Assembly (NCBI GenBank): GCA_902559305.1
Contig: CACEHK010000011.1
Span: 1 to 32,840 of the forward strand
Direction of reading: 5' to 3'
DNA: 32,840 nucleotides
From: an uncultured Pelagibacteraceae bacterium
Lineage (GTDB): Bacteria; Pseudomonadota; Alphaproteobacteria; Pelagibacterales; Pelagibacteraceae
Part shown: piece by piece, positions 1-7,225 of the stretch
Numbering within the stretch: the stretch's first letter is position 1
How the letters are laid out: each line of letters begins with the position of its first letter
Made by a program: the position numbers and the translations under genes
The notes under the pieces: model-generated
Seen by the model: the letters and a program-made list of their open reading frames with translations, nothing else
The model's database searches: none
What the model was told of the DNA's origin: nothing

Positions 1-1
1 T

Positions 2-616
2 CTAGTAGATCAATTTCTTGATTTTATCAAATCAAAAAAAAATATTAATTTAGATTTAGCTTCTGAATATTTATTAATGGCTACTTGGTTAACTTATTTA
101 AAATCAAAGCTTTTATTGCCAGAAACTGATGAAGAAGAATTTAAAGCGCTTGAAGTTGCAGAAAAGTTGAAACTTCAATTAAAAAAACTTGAATTAATAA
201 GATTACTTTCTGATCAAATGCTTAAAAGAAAAAGACTAGGAAAAGATATTTTTATGAGAGGCATAAGAGGTAATATTAAATCAATATATAGCACCAAATA
301 TTCTCTCACACTATTTGATATATTTAAAACTTACTCATATATAATTATGTCTAGAGAATTTCAAAGTATTAATATACCTAAGCTTCCAGTATTAACCACT
401 GAAGAAGGGATTAAAAGAATTAAAGAATTTTATGAAAAATTAAGTGATTGGAAAAATCTTGACGATCTAGTTCCACCTAGTTTTAACAAAAATAAAAGTT
501 ATATCAAAAGTGGAATAGCAGGAATATTCGCTGGTTCCTTAGAACTTGTAAAAGAAGGAAATTTATCAATAAAACAGAATAAATTATTTGATGAAATTTT
601 TATTAAAAATAAATAA
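2..616 (+). CDS. scpA: Segregation and condensation protein A (3' part)
   Basis: This is the C-terminal part, about 204 residues, of the kleisin subunit ScpA, which bridges SMC heads together with ScpB during chromosome condensation and segregation. The reading frame is open from the first complete codon at base 2, and the visible start reads LVDQFLDFIKSK then LASEYLLMATWLTYLKSKLL, which is the conserved ScpA core ending in the ATWLxxLKSKxLLP segment. The ATG at 77 is therefore internal and the true start lies before the window. The C-terminal winged-helix region that contacts SMC follows. The stop codon directly abuts the scpB start, so the two are almost certainly co-translated. The family call is firm. 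Confidence 0.9.
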   Translation, partial: LVDQFLDFIKSKKNINLDLASEYLLMATWLTYLKSKLLLPETDEEEFKALEVAEKLKLQLKKLELIRLLSDQMLKRKRLGKDIFMRGIRGNIKSIYSTKYSLTLFDIFKTYSYIIMSREFQSINIPKLPVLTTEEGIKRIKEFYEKLSDWKNLDDLVPPSFNKNKSYIKSGIAGIFAGSLELVKEGNLSIKQNKLFDEIFIKNK

Positions 617-1309
617 ATGAAAAAAATTAAAAAAGATAATATTGTAACTTTCCCATCTACTCTTGTTAATGGAGAAAAAGAGGTAGAAGCTATTTTGTTT
701 GCAGCAGCTGAACCTCTTGATATTGAAACTATTGAATCTAAGATTTCAAAAAAAGTTAATGTTTTAAATATTCTTAATAAATTAAAAAATACTTATAAAA
801 ATAGGGGTATTAATCTTGTTTGTATTTCGAAAAAATGGTCTTTTAGAACTTCTGAAAGTTTATCAGGACTAATGTCAGAGCAGAAAACTGTTGAAAAAAA
901 ACTGTCAAAAGCTGCGATAGAAACTTTATCTATTATTGTTTATCACCAACCAGTTACAAGAGCTGAAATCGAAGAAATAAGAGGAGTTGCTTTTGGCACA
1001 AATACACTTGAAATTTTAATGGAATTAAATTGGGTTAGAACAATGGGAAGAAAAGATGTGCCAGGAAAACCAATTCAATATGGAACTACTGAAGAGTTTT
1101 TAAGTCATTTTAATTTACAAAAGCTTTCGGACCTTCCAACAATAGACGAACTTGGGGTAGCTGGCCTTATTGACACAACTTCTGTTGACTCTTCAATTTT
1201 TGGCACGGGTAAATTTTATAAGGAAAAGCAGGAGGAAAAAAAGGAAAACATATACTCTGATATTGATGAAATGCTTAATAGCACACTTAAAAATGAAGAT
1301 GATAATTAA
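617..1309 (+). CDS. scpB: Segregation and condensation protein B
   Basis: A 230-residue ScpB, the dimeric winged-helix partner of ScpA in the SMC-ScpAB condensin complex. The family hallmarks are an early EVEAILFAAAEPL segment near residues 23-35, then KAAIETLSIIVYHQPVTRAEIEEIRG near residues 98-123, and a GRKDVPGKPIQYGTT motif near 144-158. The last 60 or so residues are charged and poorly conserved, as is usual. It begins on the base after the scpA stop, and it precedes tatABC by about 40 bases, the common alphaproteobacterial order. No odd features. Confidence 0.93.
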   Translation: MKKIKKDNIVTFPSTLVNGEKEVEAILFAAAEPLDIETIESKISKKVNVLNILNKLKNTYKNRGINLVCISKKWSFRTSESLSGLMSEQKTVEKKLSKAAIETLSIIVYHQPVTRAEIEEIRGVAFGTNTLEILMELNWVRTMGRKDVPGKPIQYGTTEEFLSHFNLQKLSDLPTIDELGVAGLIDTTSVDSSIFGTGKFYKEKQEEKKENIYSDIDEMLNSTLKNEDDN

Positions 1310-1350
1310 AAATGACTTTAATTATCAAATAATATGTTTATAACAGTCAT

Positions 1351-1548
1351 ATGAGCATAGGTTTTTGGCAAATTGCAATTGTTGTAATCCTGGTAGTTTT
1401 ACTCTTTGGAAGAGGTAAAATTTCTAGTTTGATGGGAGATGTTGCCAAAGGAATTAAAAGTTTTAAAAAAGGTATGGCTTCAGATGTTAATGAAGAAAAT
1501 ACGCCTAAAAATATCTCTGAAAATCAAGACATAGATAAAAAAGAATAA
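1351..1548 (+). CDS. tatA: Sec-independent translocase subunit TatA
   Basis: A 65-residue TatA, the pore-forming subunit that exports folded proteins carrying twin-arginine signals. It has one N-terminal membrane helix (about residues 4-20), then the hinge [20 protein letters not shown] with the family Phe-Gly pair and an amphipathic helix, then a short charged tail. It is followed after 5 bases by tatB and then tatC, which settles the assignment. The 41-base gap after scpB contains A/T-rich sequence that could hold a weak promoter, but I see no clear ribosome binding site. Confidence 0.93.
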   Translation: MSIGFWQIAIVVILVVLLFGRGKISSLMGDVAKGIKSFKKGMASDVNEENTPKNISENQDIDKKE

Positions 1549-1553
1549 TTCAA

Positions 1554-1775
1554 ATGCCAACAATTGGCTGGTTTGAAATTTTAATTATTGTTGCTATTGC
1601 AATTATTGTAGTAGGTCCCAAAGATTTTCCTTTAATGTTAAAAAAAGTTGGATCTTGGTTTGGTAGCATTAAAAGATATGTTAACGATGTACAAAATCAA
1701 GTCAGTTCTGTTACAGATGAAACAATAGAAGAAAATAACAAAAAAGAGGATAATGATGAGCAAAAATCAAAGTGA
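1554..1775 (+). CDS. tatB: Sec-independent translocase subunit TatB
   Basis: A 73-residue TatB, which with TatC forms the receptor for twin-arginine signal peptides. It begins with a short periplasmic segment and one membrane helix (about residues 6-20) that carries the conserved Glu (GWFEILII), followed by VVGPKDFPLMLKKVG, the TatB version of the hinge with Gly-Pro, and an amphipathic helix. The tail is much shorter than in E. coli (171 residues). The 3' end overlaps the start of tatC by about 20 bases, which implies translational coupling. TatB rather than a second TatA is chosen from the GPK(D/E)(F/L)P hinge and gene position. Confidence 0.9.
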   Translation: MPTIGWFEILIIVAIAIIVVGPKDFPLMLKKVGSWFGSIKRYVNDVQNQVSSVTDETIEENNKKEDNDEQKSK

Positions 1776-2523
1776 AGGTGGTTTTTTTAGTCATCTAGTA
1801 GAACTTAGAAAAAGATTAATACATTCATTAATTTTTTTAACATTATTATTCATTGTTTGTTATTACTTCTCAGAATATATTTATGGTTTTCTTGTAGATC
1901 CTTATGCAGAAGCTGTAAAAAATGATGATACAGATAGAAGACTTATATTTACTGCCCTCCAAGAGACGTTTCTTACATATCTAAAAGTTTCATTCTTCAC
2001 AGCATTTTTTTTTACTAGTCCTTATATTTTAATTCAAATATGGAAATTTATTGCACCAGGATTATATGAAGATGAAAAGTTAGCAATAATGCCTTATTTA
2101 ATAATTACACCAATACTTTTTTTGTTAGGAGGTATGCTCGTTTATTATCTAATAATGCCCCTAGCAATAAAATTTTTTCTTTCATTTGAAAGTGCTGGGC
2201 TGAGTACTTCACTTCCTATTCAATTAGAAGCAAAAGTAAATGAATATTTATCACTAGTTATGAAACTTATATTTGCATTTGGTCTTAGTTTTCAGTTACC
2301 TGTGGTTTTAAGTTTGCTAGCAAGAATTGGAGTTATTGATTCTCAGTTTTTAAAAGAAAGAAGAAAATATGTCGTTGTCATTATTTTTGCTGCAGCTGCC
2401 TTACTAACACCTCCTGATCCTGTTACACAAATAGGTTTAGCAATACCTTTATTATTGTTATATGAATTATCAATAATATCAGTAAAATTTATAGAGAAAA
2501 AAAATAAAGAAAAAAATGCATAA
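1753..2523 (+). CDS. tatC: Sec-independent translocase subunit TatC
   Basis: A multi-spanning TatC of about 255 residues. The N-terminal FFSHLVELRKRLIHS motif is the signature that recognises twin-arginine signals, and six membrane helices follow. The conserved loop Glu sits in the ALQETFLTYLKVSFF segment near residue 66, and a PPDPVTQ loop precedes the last helix. Two ATG codons occur in tandem at 1753 and 1756. A purine-rich AGAGG at 1745-1749 lies 3 bases from the first and 6 from the second, so 1756 may be the real start. The gene overlaps tatB upstream and serS downstream (8 bases). Confidence 0.94.
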   Translation: MMSKNQSEGGFFSHLVELRKRLIHSLIFLTLLFIVCYYFSEYIYGFLVDPYAEAVKNDDTDRRLIFTALQETFLTYLKVSFFTAFFFTSPYILIQIWKFIAPGLYEDEKLAIMPYLIITPILFLLGGMLVYYLIMPLAIKFFLSFESAGLSTSLPIQLEAKVNEYLSLVMKLIFAFGLSFQLPVVLSLLARIGVIDSQFLKERRKYVVVIIFAAAALLTPPDPVTQIGLAIPLLLLYELSIISVKFIEKKNKEKNA

Positions 2524-3775
2524 TATTAAAGATATAAGAGATAACTTTGATAAATTTAAAAATATAATTAAATCAAGAAACACAAATATTGATTTTGATC
2601 AACTAATTGAACTTGATATAAAAAATAGAAAACTTATTCACGAAAAAGAAACTTTAGAGAAAGAAAAAAAAGAAATTTCGAAAAAAAATGATAAATCTTT
2701 ATTTGATAGATCAAAAAAAATTTCTGAAAAAATAATTAATATTAGCAAAGATCAAAATTTAATTAAAAGTAAATTAGATCTACTACTTTCTTCAATTCCA
2801 AATATAGCTTTAGAAGACGTTCCAATAGGAGATGATGAGAGTTCAAATAAGGAAGTTTTAAAATCTGGAACAATAAATAAATTTGATTTTAAGCCTAAAT
2901 CACACTATGAGCTTGGTGAAAAATTAGACATGTTGGATTTTGAATTAGCTACAAAAACTACTGGATCACGATTTGTTTTTGTTAAAGATAAACTAGCTCT
3001 ATTAGAAAGAGCCCTTGCCAATTTTATGTTGGATATTCATACTATTAAAAATGGTTACAAAGAAATATCACCTCCATTAATGGCTAATAATCTTTCAATG
3101 TTTGGTACTGGCCAATTACCTAAATTTGAAAATGATCAGTTTGAAGTTAAGATCGATGAAAAAAGTGGAAGAAAGTTTTTAATTCCTACTGCAGAGGTAA
3201 TATTAACTAATATGGTTAGAGAACAAATAATAAGCAGTAAAGACTTACCTATACGTTTAGTCGCTCTAACACCTTGTTTTAGAAAGGAAGCAGGTAGTTA
3301 TGGAAAAGATACAAAAGGAATTATCAGACAGCACCAATTTTACAAAGTCGAGTTAGTAAGTATTGTGGAAAATGATAAATGTATAGATGAACTAGAAAGA
3401 ATGACAAATTGTGCTACTATGATTTTGGATAAATTGAAACTACCTTATAGAAAGGTCATTTTATCTACTGGTGATATGGGTTTTAGTGCAGAAAAAACCT
3501 ATGACATTGAAGTTTGGTTGCCTTCAGAAAATAAGTTTCGTGAAATTTCAAGTTGCTCATCATGTGGAACTTTTCAATCACGGAGAATGAAGGCAAGATA
3601 CAAGAATAAAAACAATGAAACTGAATTTGTTGGAACTCTTAATGGAAGTGGACTTGCGGTTGGAAGAACACTTATTGCAGTATTAGAAAATTATCAAAAT
3701 TCTGATGGTTCAATAAATATACCAGATGTATTAAAACCATACATGAATAATTTAGAAAAAATTTCAAATATTTAG
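2516..3775 (+). CDS. serS: Seryl-tRNA synthetase
   Basis: A 419-residue class II aminoacyl-tRNA synthetase that charges tRNA-Ser. The N-terminal coiled coil (about residues 25-100, rich in Lys and Glu) binds the long variable arm of tRNA-Ser. Class II motif 2 is seen as PCFRKEAGSYGKDTKGIIRQ near residues 253-272 and motif 3 as GSGLAVGRTLIAVLENYQ near 375-392. The start ATG lies inside the end of tatC (ATGCATAA overlap). In many alphaproteobacteria surE and pcm follow serS before yajC; both are absent here, and yajC comes next after 55 bases. A tRNA-Ser lies at 19356-19445. Confidence 0.96.
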   Translation: MHNIKDIRDNFDKFKNIIKSRNTNIDFDQLIELDIKNRKLIHEKETLEKEKKEISKKNDKSLFDRSKKISEKIINISKDQNLIKSKLDLLLSSIPNIALEDVPIGDDESSNKEVLKSGTINKFDFKPKSHYELGEKLDMLDFELATKTTGSRFVFVKDKLALLERALANFMLDIHTIKNGYKEISPPLMANNLSMFGTGQLPKFENDQFEVKIDEKSGRKFLIPTAEVILTNMVREQIISSKDLPIRLVALTPCFRKEAGSYGKDTKGIIRQHQFYKVELVSIVENDKCIDELERMTNCATMILDKLKLPYRKVILSTGDMGFSAEKTYDIEVWLPSENKFREISSCSSCGTFQSRRMKARYKNKNNETEFVGTLNGSGLAVGRTLIAVLENYQNSDGSINIPDVLKPYMNNLEKISNI

Positions 3776-3777
3776 AG

Positions 3778-3826
3778 TTGTTTTAATAACTTAGATGGTA
3801 TAAACAATTTTTAATTTAAAAAAGGA
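3778..3826 (+). promoter_or_regulatory. Putative promoter and ribosome binding site for yajC-secDF
   Basis: The 55-base gap between serS and yajC holds an extended -10 (TG at 3796-3797, one base, then TATAAA at 3799-3804) with a weak TTGTTT at 3778-3783, 15 bases upstream. A purine-rich AAAGGA at 3821-3826 sits just before the ATG at 3831. Together they suggest that yajC, secD and secF are transcribed from their own start with a leader of about 20 bases. This is pattern reading only. Confidence 0.45.
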
Positions 3827-3830
3827 TTTT

Positions 3831-4118
3831 ATGTCAGGATCGGGAATTGGCCAGTTTATACCTCTAATTTTAATTTTTGTAATATTTTACTTTTTTTTAA
3901 TCCGTCCACAGCAAAAAAAGGTTAAAGAACATAAAATGATGGTTGAAAATTTAAAAAGAGGGGACAAAGTTGTTACTTCTGGTGGAATAGTAGGTTCAAT
4001 AGAAAGAGTTATTGATAATGAAAAAGTTGAAGTTTTAATATCAGATAATGTCAAAGTTGAAGTTATTAAATCTACTGGTATCCAATCATTAATGAACAAT
4101 ACAGAAGTAAAAAAATAA
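3831..4118 (+). CDS. yajC: Preprotein translocase accessory subunit YajC
   Basis: A 95-residue YajC, the small membrane protein that joins SecDF at the SecYEG channel. It has one N-terminal membrane helix (about residues 8-24) ending in the family signature FFLIRPQQKKVKEH, then a small cytoplasmic domain with LKRGDKVVTSGGIVGSI near residues 42-58. It is followed by secD after 14 bases, the standard arrangement. The start is supported by the AAAGGA just upstream. No unusual features. Confidence 0.95.
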   Translation: MSGSGIGQFIPLILIFVIFYFFLIRPQQKKVKEHKMMVENLKRGDKVVTSGGIVGSIERVIDNEKVEVLISDNVKVEVIKSTGIQSLMNNTEVKK

Positions 4119-4132
4119 CATTAAATAATTAA

Positions 4133-5689
4133 GTGTTATACTTTTCAAAATTAAAAATATTTTCAGTTTTAATTTTTACTTTTGTAATTTCATATTTTTC
4201 ACTATCAAATTTTGTAAAATTCGACGATAATTTTAATAAAAGAAATATAAATTTGGGATTAGATTTACAAGGTGGCTCATACTTATTATTAGAAATTGAT
4301 AACTCTCCTGTTATAGAACAGCAACTACAAAATAAATTAATTCAAATAAAAAAATACTTCAAAGAAAAAAATATTGTTTATAAAAATTTTAAGATTATAG
4401 ATGGCAGCAAGATAGTATTCAGTACTAATAAAGAATTTATAGAAAATGTTACTTCTTTATTAAAAGGAAAAAATAGTGAGCTAAATCCATATTATGATAC
4501 TTATAAATCAAATCAGTTCAATTTATTATTTTCAGATGACATTTTTGAATTATCATATTCTAACTATGGTTTGGTAAATTTAAAATCATCGTCACAAAAT
4601 CAAGCTATTGAAATTGTAAGAAGGAGGGTTGATGAAATTGGCACTAATGAACCTAACATTCTTAAAAGAGGTAGTGATAGAATACTGGTTGAACTTCCAG
4701 GATTAGACAATCCAGATAGAATAAAATCTTTACTAGGTAAAACTGCAAATTTAACATTTAGATTTGTTACTCAAAATGAGGAGGAAAGTTTTGGAACAGA
4801 GGAAATTACATTCCAGGACGGCTCTACAACAGCAATAGTTAGTAAACGTATTGTTTTAAGCGGTGATAACCTTACAGATGCTCAGCCTCGTATGGACAAT
4901 CTTACAAACCAGACAGTTGTTACATTTAATTTAGATAGAGTAGGAGCAAAAAAATTTGCAAAGGCAACATCAAGCGGTGTTGGTAAAAAGTTAGCAATTA
5001 TTTTAGATGGAAAAATTATTAGTGCCCCAAATATCAGTGAACCAATAATCGGAGGATCGGGTCAAATTACTGGTAATTTTACATTTCAATCAGCAACAGA
5101 TTTAGCATTACTTCTTCGATCGGGAGCATTACCAGCACCATTAAAAATTATAGAAGAACGAACAGTTGGACCTGATTTAGGTCAAGATTCAATAAATGCT
5201 GGAATATTATCTTTAATAATTGGATTTACGTTAGTTGTAATATTTATGATCATAAAATACAAAATTTTTGGTTTAATCGCCAACATAACATTAATTTCAA
5301 ATTTATTATTATTAATTGGTGTTTTAACTTTATTCGAAGCTACCCTAACATTACCTGGAATAGCAGGAATTATTTTAACTGTTGGTATGGCAGTAGATGC
5401 AAATGTTTTAATTTTTGAAAGAATAAAAGAAGAAATCAAAAATGAAAATAATAAAATAATAGCTTTTGATAACGGTTATTTAAAGTCAAAATCCACAATA
5501 CTAGATGCAAATGTAACAACATTAATTGCTGCATTAATATTATTTGTTTTGGGTTCAGGCCCCGTAAAAGGATTTGCATTAACATTAGGTGTAGGAATTT
5601 TAACAACTTTATTTTCTGTATATTTTATTGCAAGATTGCTGACTGCTTTATATGTAATTAATAATAAAAATAAGGAAAAAATAATATAA
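4133..5689 (+). CDS. secD: Protein translocase subunit SecD
   Basis: A 518-residue SecD, the proton-driven component that pulls proteins through SecYEG on the periplasmic side. It has an N-terminal membrane helix, then the GLDLQGGSYLLLEID motif near residues 42-56, a periplasmic domain with VRRRVDEIGTNEP near 161-173, and a C-terminal five-helix RND-like domain with GMAVDANVLIFERIKEE near residues 419-435. The start codon is GTG; it places the membrane helix at the very N-terminus, as in the family. The length is shorter than E. coli SecD (615) and typical of alphaproteobacteria. Its stop overlaps the secF start by one base (TAATG). Confidence 0.95.
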   Translation: MLYFSKLKIFSVLIFTFVISYFSLSNFVKFDDNFNKRNINLGLDLQGGSYLLLEIDNSPVIEQQLQNKLIQIKKYFKEKNIVYKNFKIIDGSKIVFSTNKEFIENVTSLLKGKNSELNPYYDTYKSNQFNLLFSDDIFELSYSNYGLVNLKSSSQNQAIEIVRRRVDEIGTNEPNILKRGSDRILVELPGLDNPDRIKSLLGKTANLTFRFVTQNEEESFGTEEITFQDGSTTAIVSKRIVLSGDNLTDAQPRMDNLTNQTVVTFNLDRVGAKKFAKATSSGVGKKLAIILDGKIISAPNISEPIIGGSGQITGNFTFQSATDLALLLRSGALPAPLKIIEERTVGPDLGQDSINAGILSLIIGFTLVVIFMIIKYKIFGLIANITLISNLLLLIGVLTLFEATLTLPGIAGIILTVGMAVDANVLIFERIKEEIKNENNKIIAFDNGYLKSKSTILDANVTTLIAALILFVLGSGPVKGFALTLGVGILTTLFSVYFIARLLTALYVINNKNKEKII

Positions 5690-6585
5690 TGGAACAAAAA
5701 TATTTTTTTAGTAAATTTTATAAAACTTTTAATATTATATCATTATCAGTAATATTTATTTCCTTAATGTTATTAATTTTTAAAGGGTTAAATTATGGTG
5801 TAGATTTTAAAGGTGGAACAATAATTGAAATAAGAAGTTTAGATAAAACATTAAATATTTCTGATTTAAGAAAATCCTTTAATAAGCTAGATCTTGGCGA
5901 TATTACTGTAAAAAACTTTGGTAAAGAAAATGATTATATTGTTAAATTTGAAAAAAAACAGGGTATTGAGGAAAACTTTATAGAAAATATTAAAAATAGT
6001 TTAATCAAAGACATAGGCAATATTCTAGAGTTTAGAAGAGTTGAAAGTGTAGGTCCAAAAGTTAGCTCTGAATTATTAAAGTCAGGCATAATTGCTATTG
6101 CTTTATCTTTAGGAGCAATGCTCTTATATATATGGATCAGATTTGAATGGCAATTTAGCCTTGGAGCTATTGCTGCTTTATTCCATGATGTTATTATAAC
6201 TCTTGGTTTCTTTTCTTTTTTTGGGCTTGAAATTAATCTATCAATAGTAGCAGCGGTTTTGACAATTGTTGGTTACTCAATGAATGATACTGTTGTTATA
6301 TATGACCGTGTTAGGGAAAATTTAAAAAAGTATTCTGATATTAATATTAAAGAACTTACAAATATTTCAATAAACCAAACCTTATCTAGAACTATAATAA
6401 CTTCAGCAACAACTTTACTCGCTTTATTATCTATATTTATATTTGGTGGAGCTATATTAAAAGGTTTTTCTTTTGCAATGATATTAGGAGTACTCATTGG
6501 TACTTATTCATCAATATTTATAGCTAATCCAGTTTTGGTAAAACTTAATGTTTCTCAAAAAACAATCTTAAAAGAAGAAAAATAA
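5689..6585 (+). CDS. secF: Protein translocase subunit SecF
   Basis: A 298-residue SecF, partner of SecD. It shows the N-terminal membrane helix, the GVDFKGGTIIEI motif near residues 37-48, the short periplasmic domain ending in ESVGPKVSSEL near residues 119-129, and the helical membrane domain with YSMNDTVVIYDRVRENL near 196-212. The TAATG junction with secD implies coupled translation. It ends 5 bases before the stop of the convergent PuuD-like gene, leaving no room for a hairpin terminator. Confidence 0.95.
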   Translation: MEQKYFFSKFYKTFNIISLSVIFISLMLLIFKGLNYGVDFKGGTIIEIRSLDKTLNISDLRKSFNKLDLGDITVKNFGKENDYIVKFEKKQGIEENFIENIKNSLIKDIGNILEFRRVESVGPKVSSELLKSGIIAIALSLGAMLLYIWIRFEWQFSLGAIAALFHDVIITLGFFSFFGLEINLSIVAAVLTIVGYSMNDTVVIYDRVRENLKKYSDINIKELTNISINQTLSRTIITSATTLLALLSIFIFGGAILKGFSFAMILGVLIGTYSSIFIANPVLVKLNVSQKTILKEEK

Positions 6586-6590
6586 TTTAA

Positions 6591-7193
6591 CTAATATAAA
6601 TTTTGAGCAGCAACCATTGTTAATAACATTGGCAGAGATAGTAGTGTATTAGTTCTTGATGCAATTAATGCTTTTTTAGCTGCTATTGGTTTTACTTCAG
6701 CACTTGCTTCCACAATACCCAAAACTTTTTTTTGATTAGGCCAGATTATGAACCAGACATTAAATGCCATAACTATACCTAGCCACATGCCTATTCCTAT
6801 TGCTTGATACTTGCCACCTCCACTTCCAATACCCAGTGTCATAGCTTCATGAAGATAGCCATTAAGATAAGCTACAATTAATCCAGTTACTATTGTTACT
6901 AATGCAGCCCATCTAAACCAAAACAATGCTGCTGGTGCAATCACTTTAGTTATAGCAGGTTTTTGTTCATCAGTAATTTTCGTCATGTTAGGAACTTGAA
7001 CAAAATTGAAATACCATAACAAGCCTATCCACATAATTCCCGAAACAACATGAAAATATCTAAATAGCCAACTCCAAAATACTTGATCAATTACTATACC
7101 GCCATCACCCAAAAATAATATTAAAAATAAAATAATTGCTAATATTAAAGATGCATGCACAACTTTAGATAATGAACTAAAAAAATCACTCAT
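6591..7193 (-). CDS. PuuD-like (urate oxidase N-terminal family) membrane protein
   Basis: A 200-residue integral membrane protein that resembles the membrane module found at the N-terminus of PuuD, the cytochrome-linked urate hydroxylase family. About five membrane helices can be drawn, at roughly residues 12-30, 38-62, 86-110, 126-150 and 180-197. The segment RYFHVVSGIMWIGLLWYFNF (about 45-64) carries a His and the Gly/Trp pattern typical of heme-binding helices, and there are further His residues near 14 and 114. PuuD proteins normally continue into a c-type cytochrome domain with a CxxCH motif; none is present here and the gene has a clean stop. Its role is therefore uncertain. It lies 32 bases downstream of uvrA on the same strand. 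Confidence 0.65.
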   Translation of the reverse strand: MSDFFSSLSKVVHASLILAIILFLILFLGDGGIVIDQVFWSWLFRYFHVVSGIMWIGLLWYFNFVQVPNMTKITDEQKPAITKVIAPAALFWFRWAALVTIVTGLIVAYLNGYLHEAMTLGIGSGGGKYQAIGIGMWLGIVMAFNVWFIIWPNQKKVLGIVEASAEVKPIAAKKALIASRTNTLLSLPMLLTMVAAQNLY

Positions 7194-7225
7194 AGAAAAT
7201 ATTATACACTAAATATACAAATATA

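Noticed and set aside
77-79. ATG at 77 as the start of scpA
   Set aside because: The same frame is open back to base 2 and codes for conserved ScpA sequence, so this ATG is an internal Met.
1554-1775. TatB as a duplicated TatA
   Set aside because: The GPKDFP hinge and Glu in the membrane helix, and its place between tatA and tatC, fit TatB.
5182-5697. Two open frames on the minus strand within secD
   Set aside because: They mirror the conserved secD coding sequence, have no family resemblance and no ribosome binding site.
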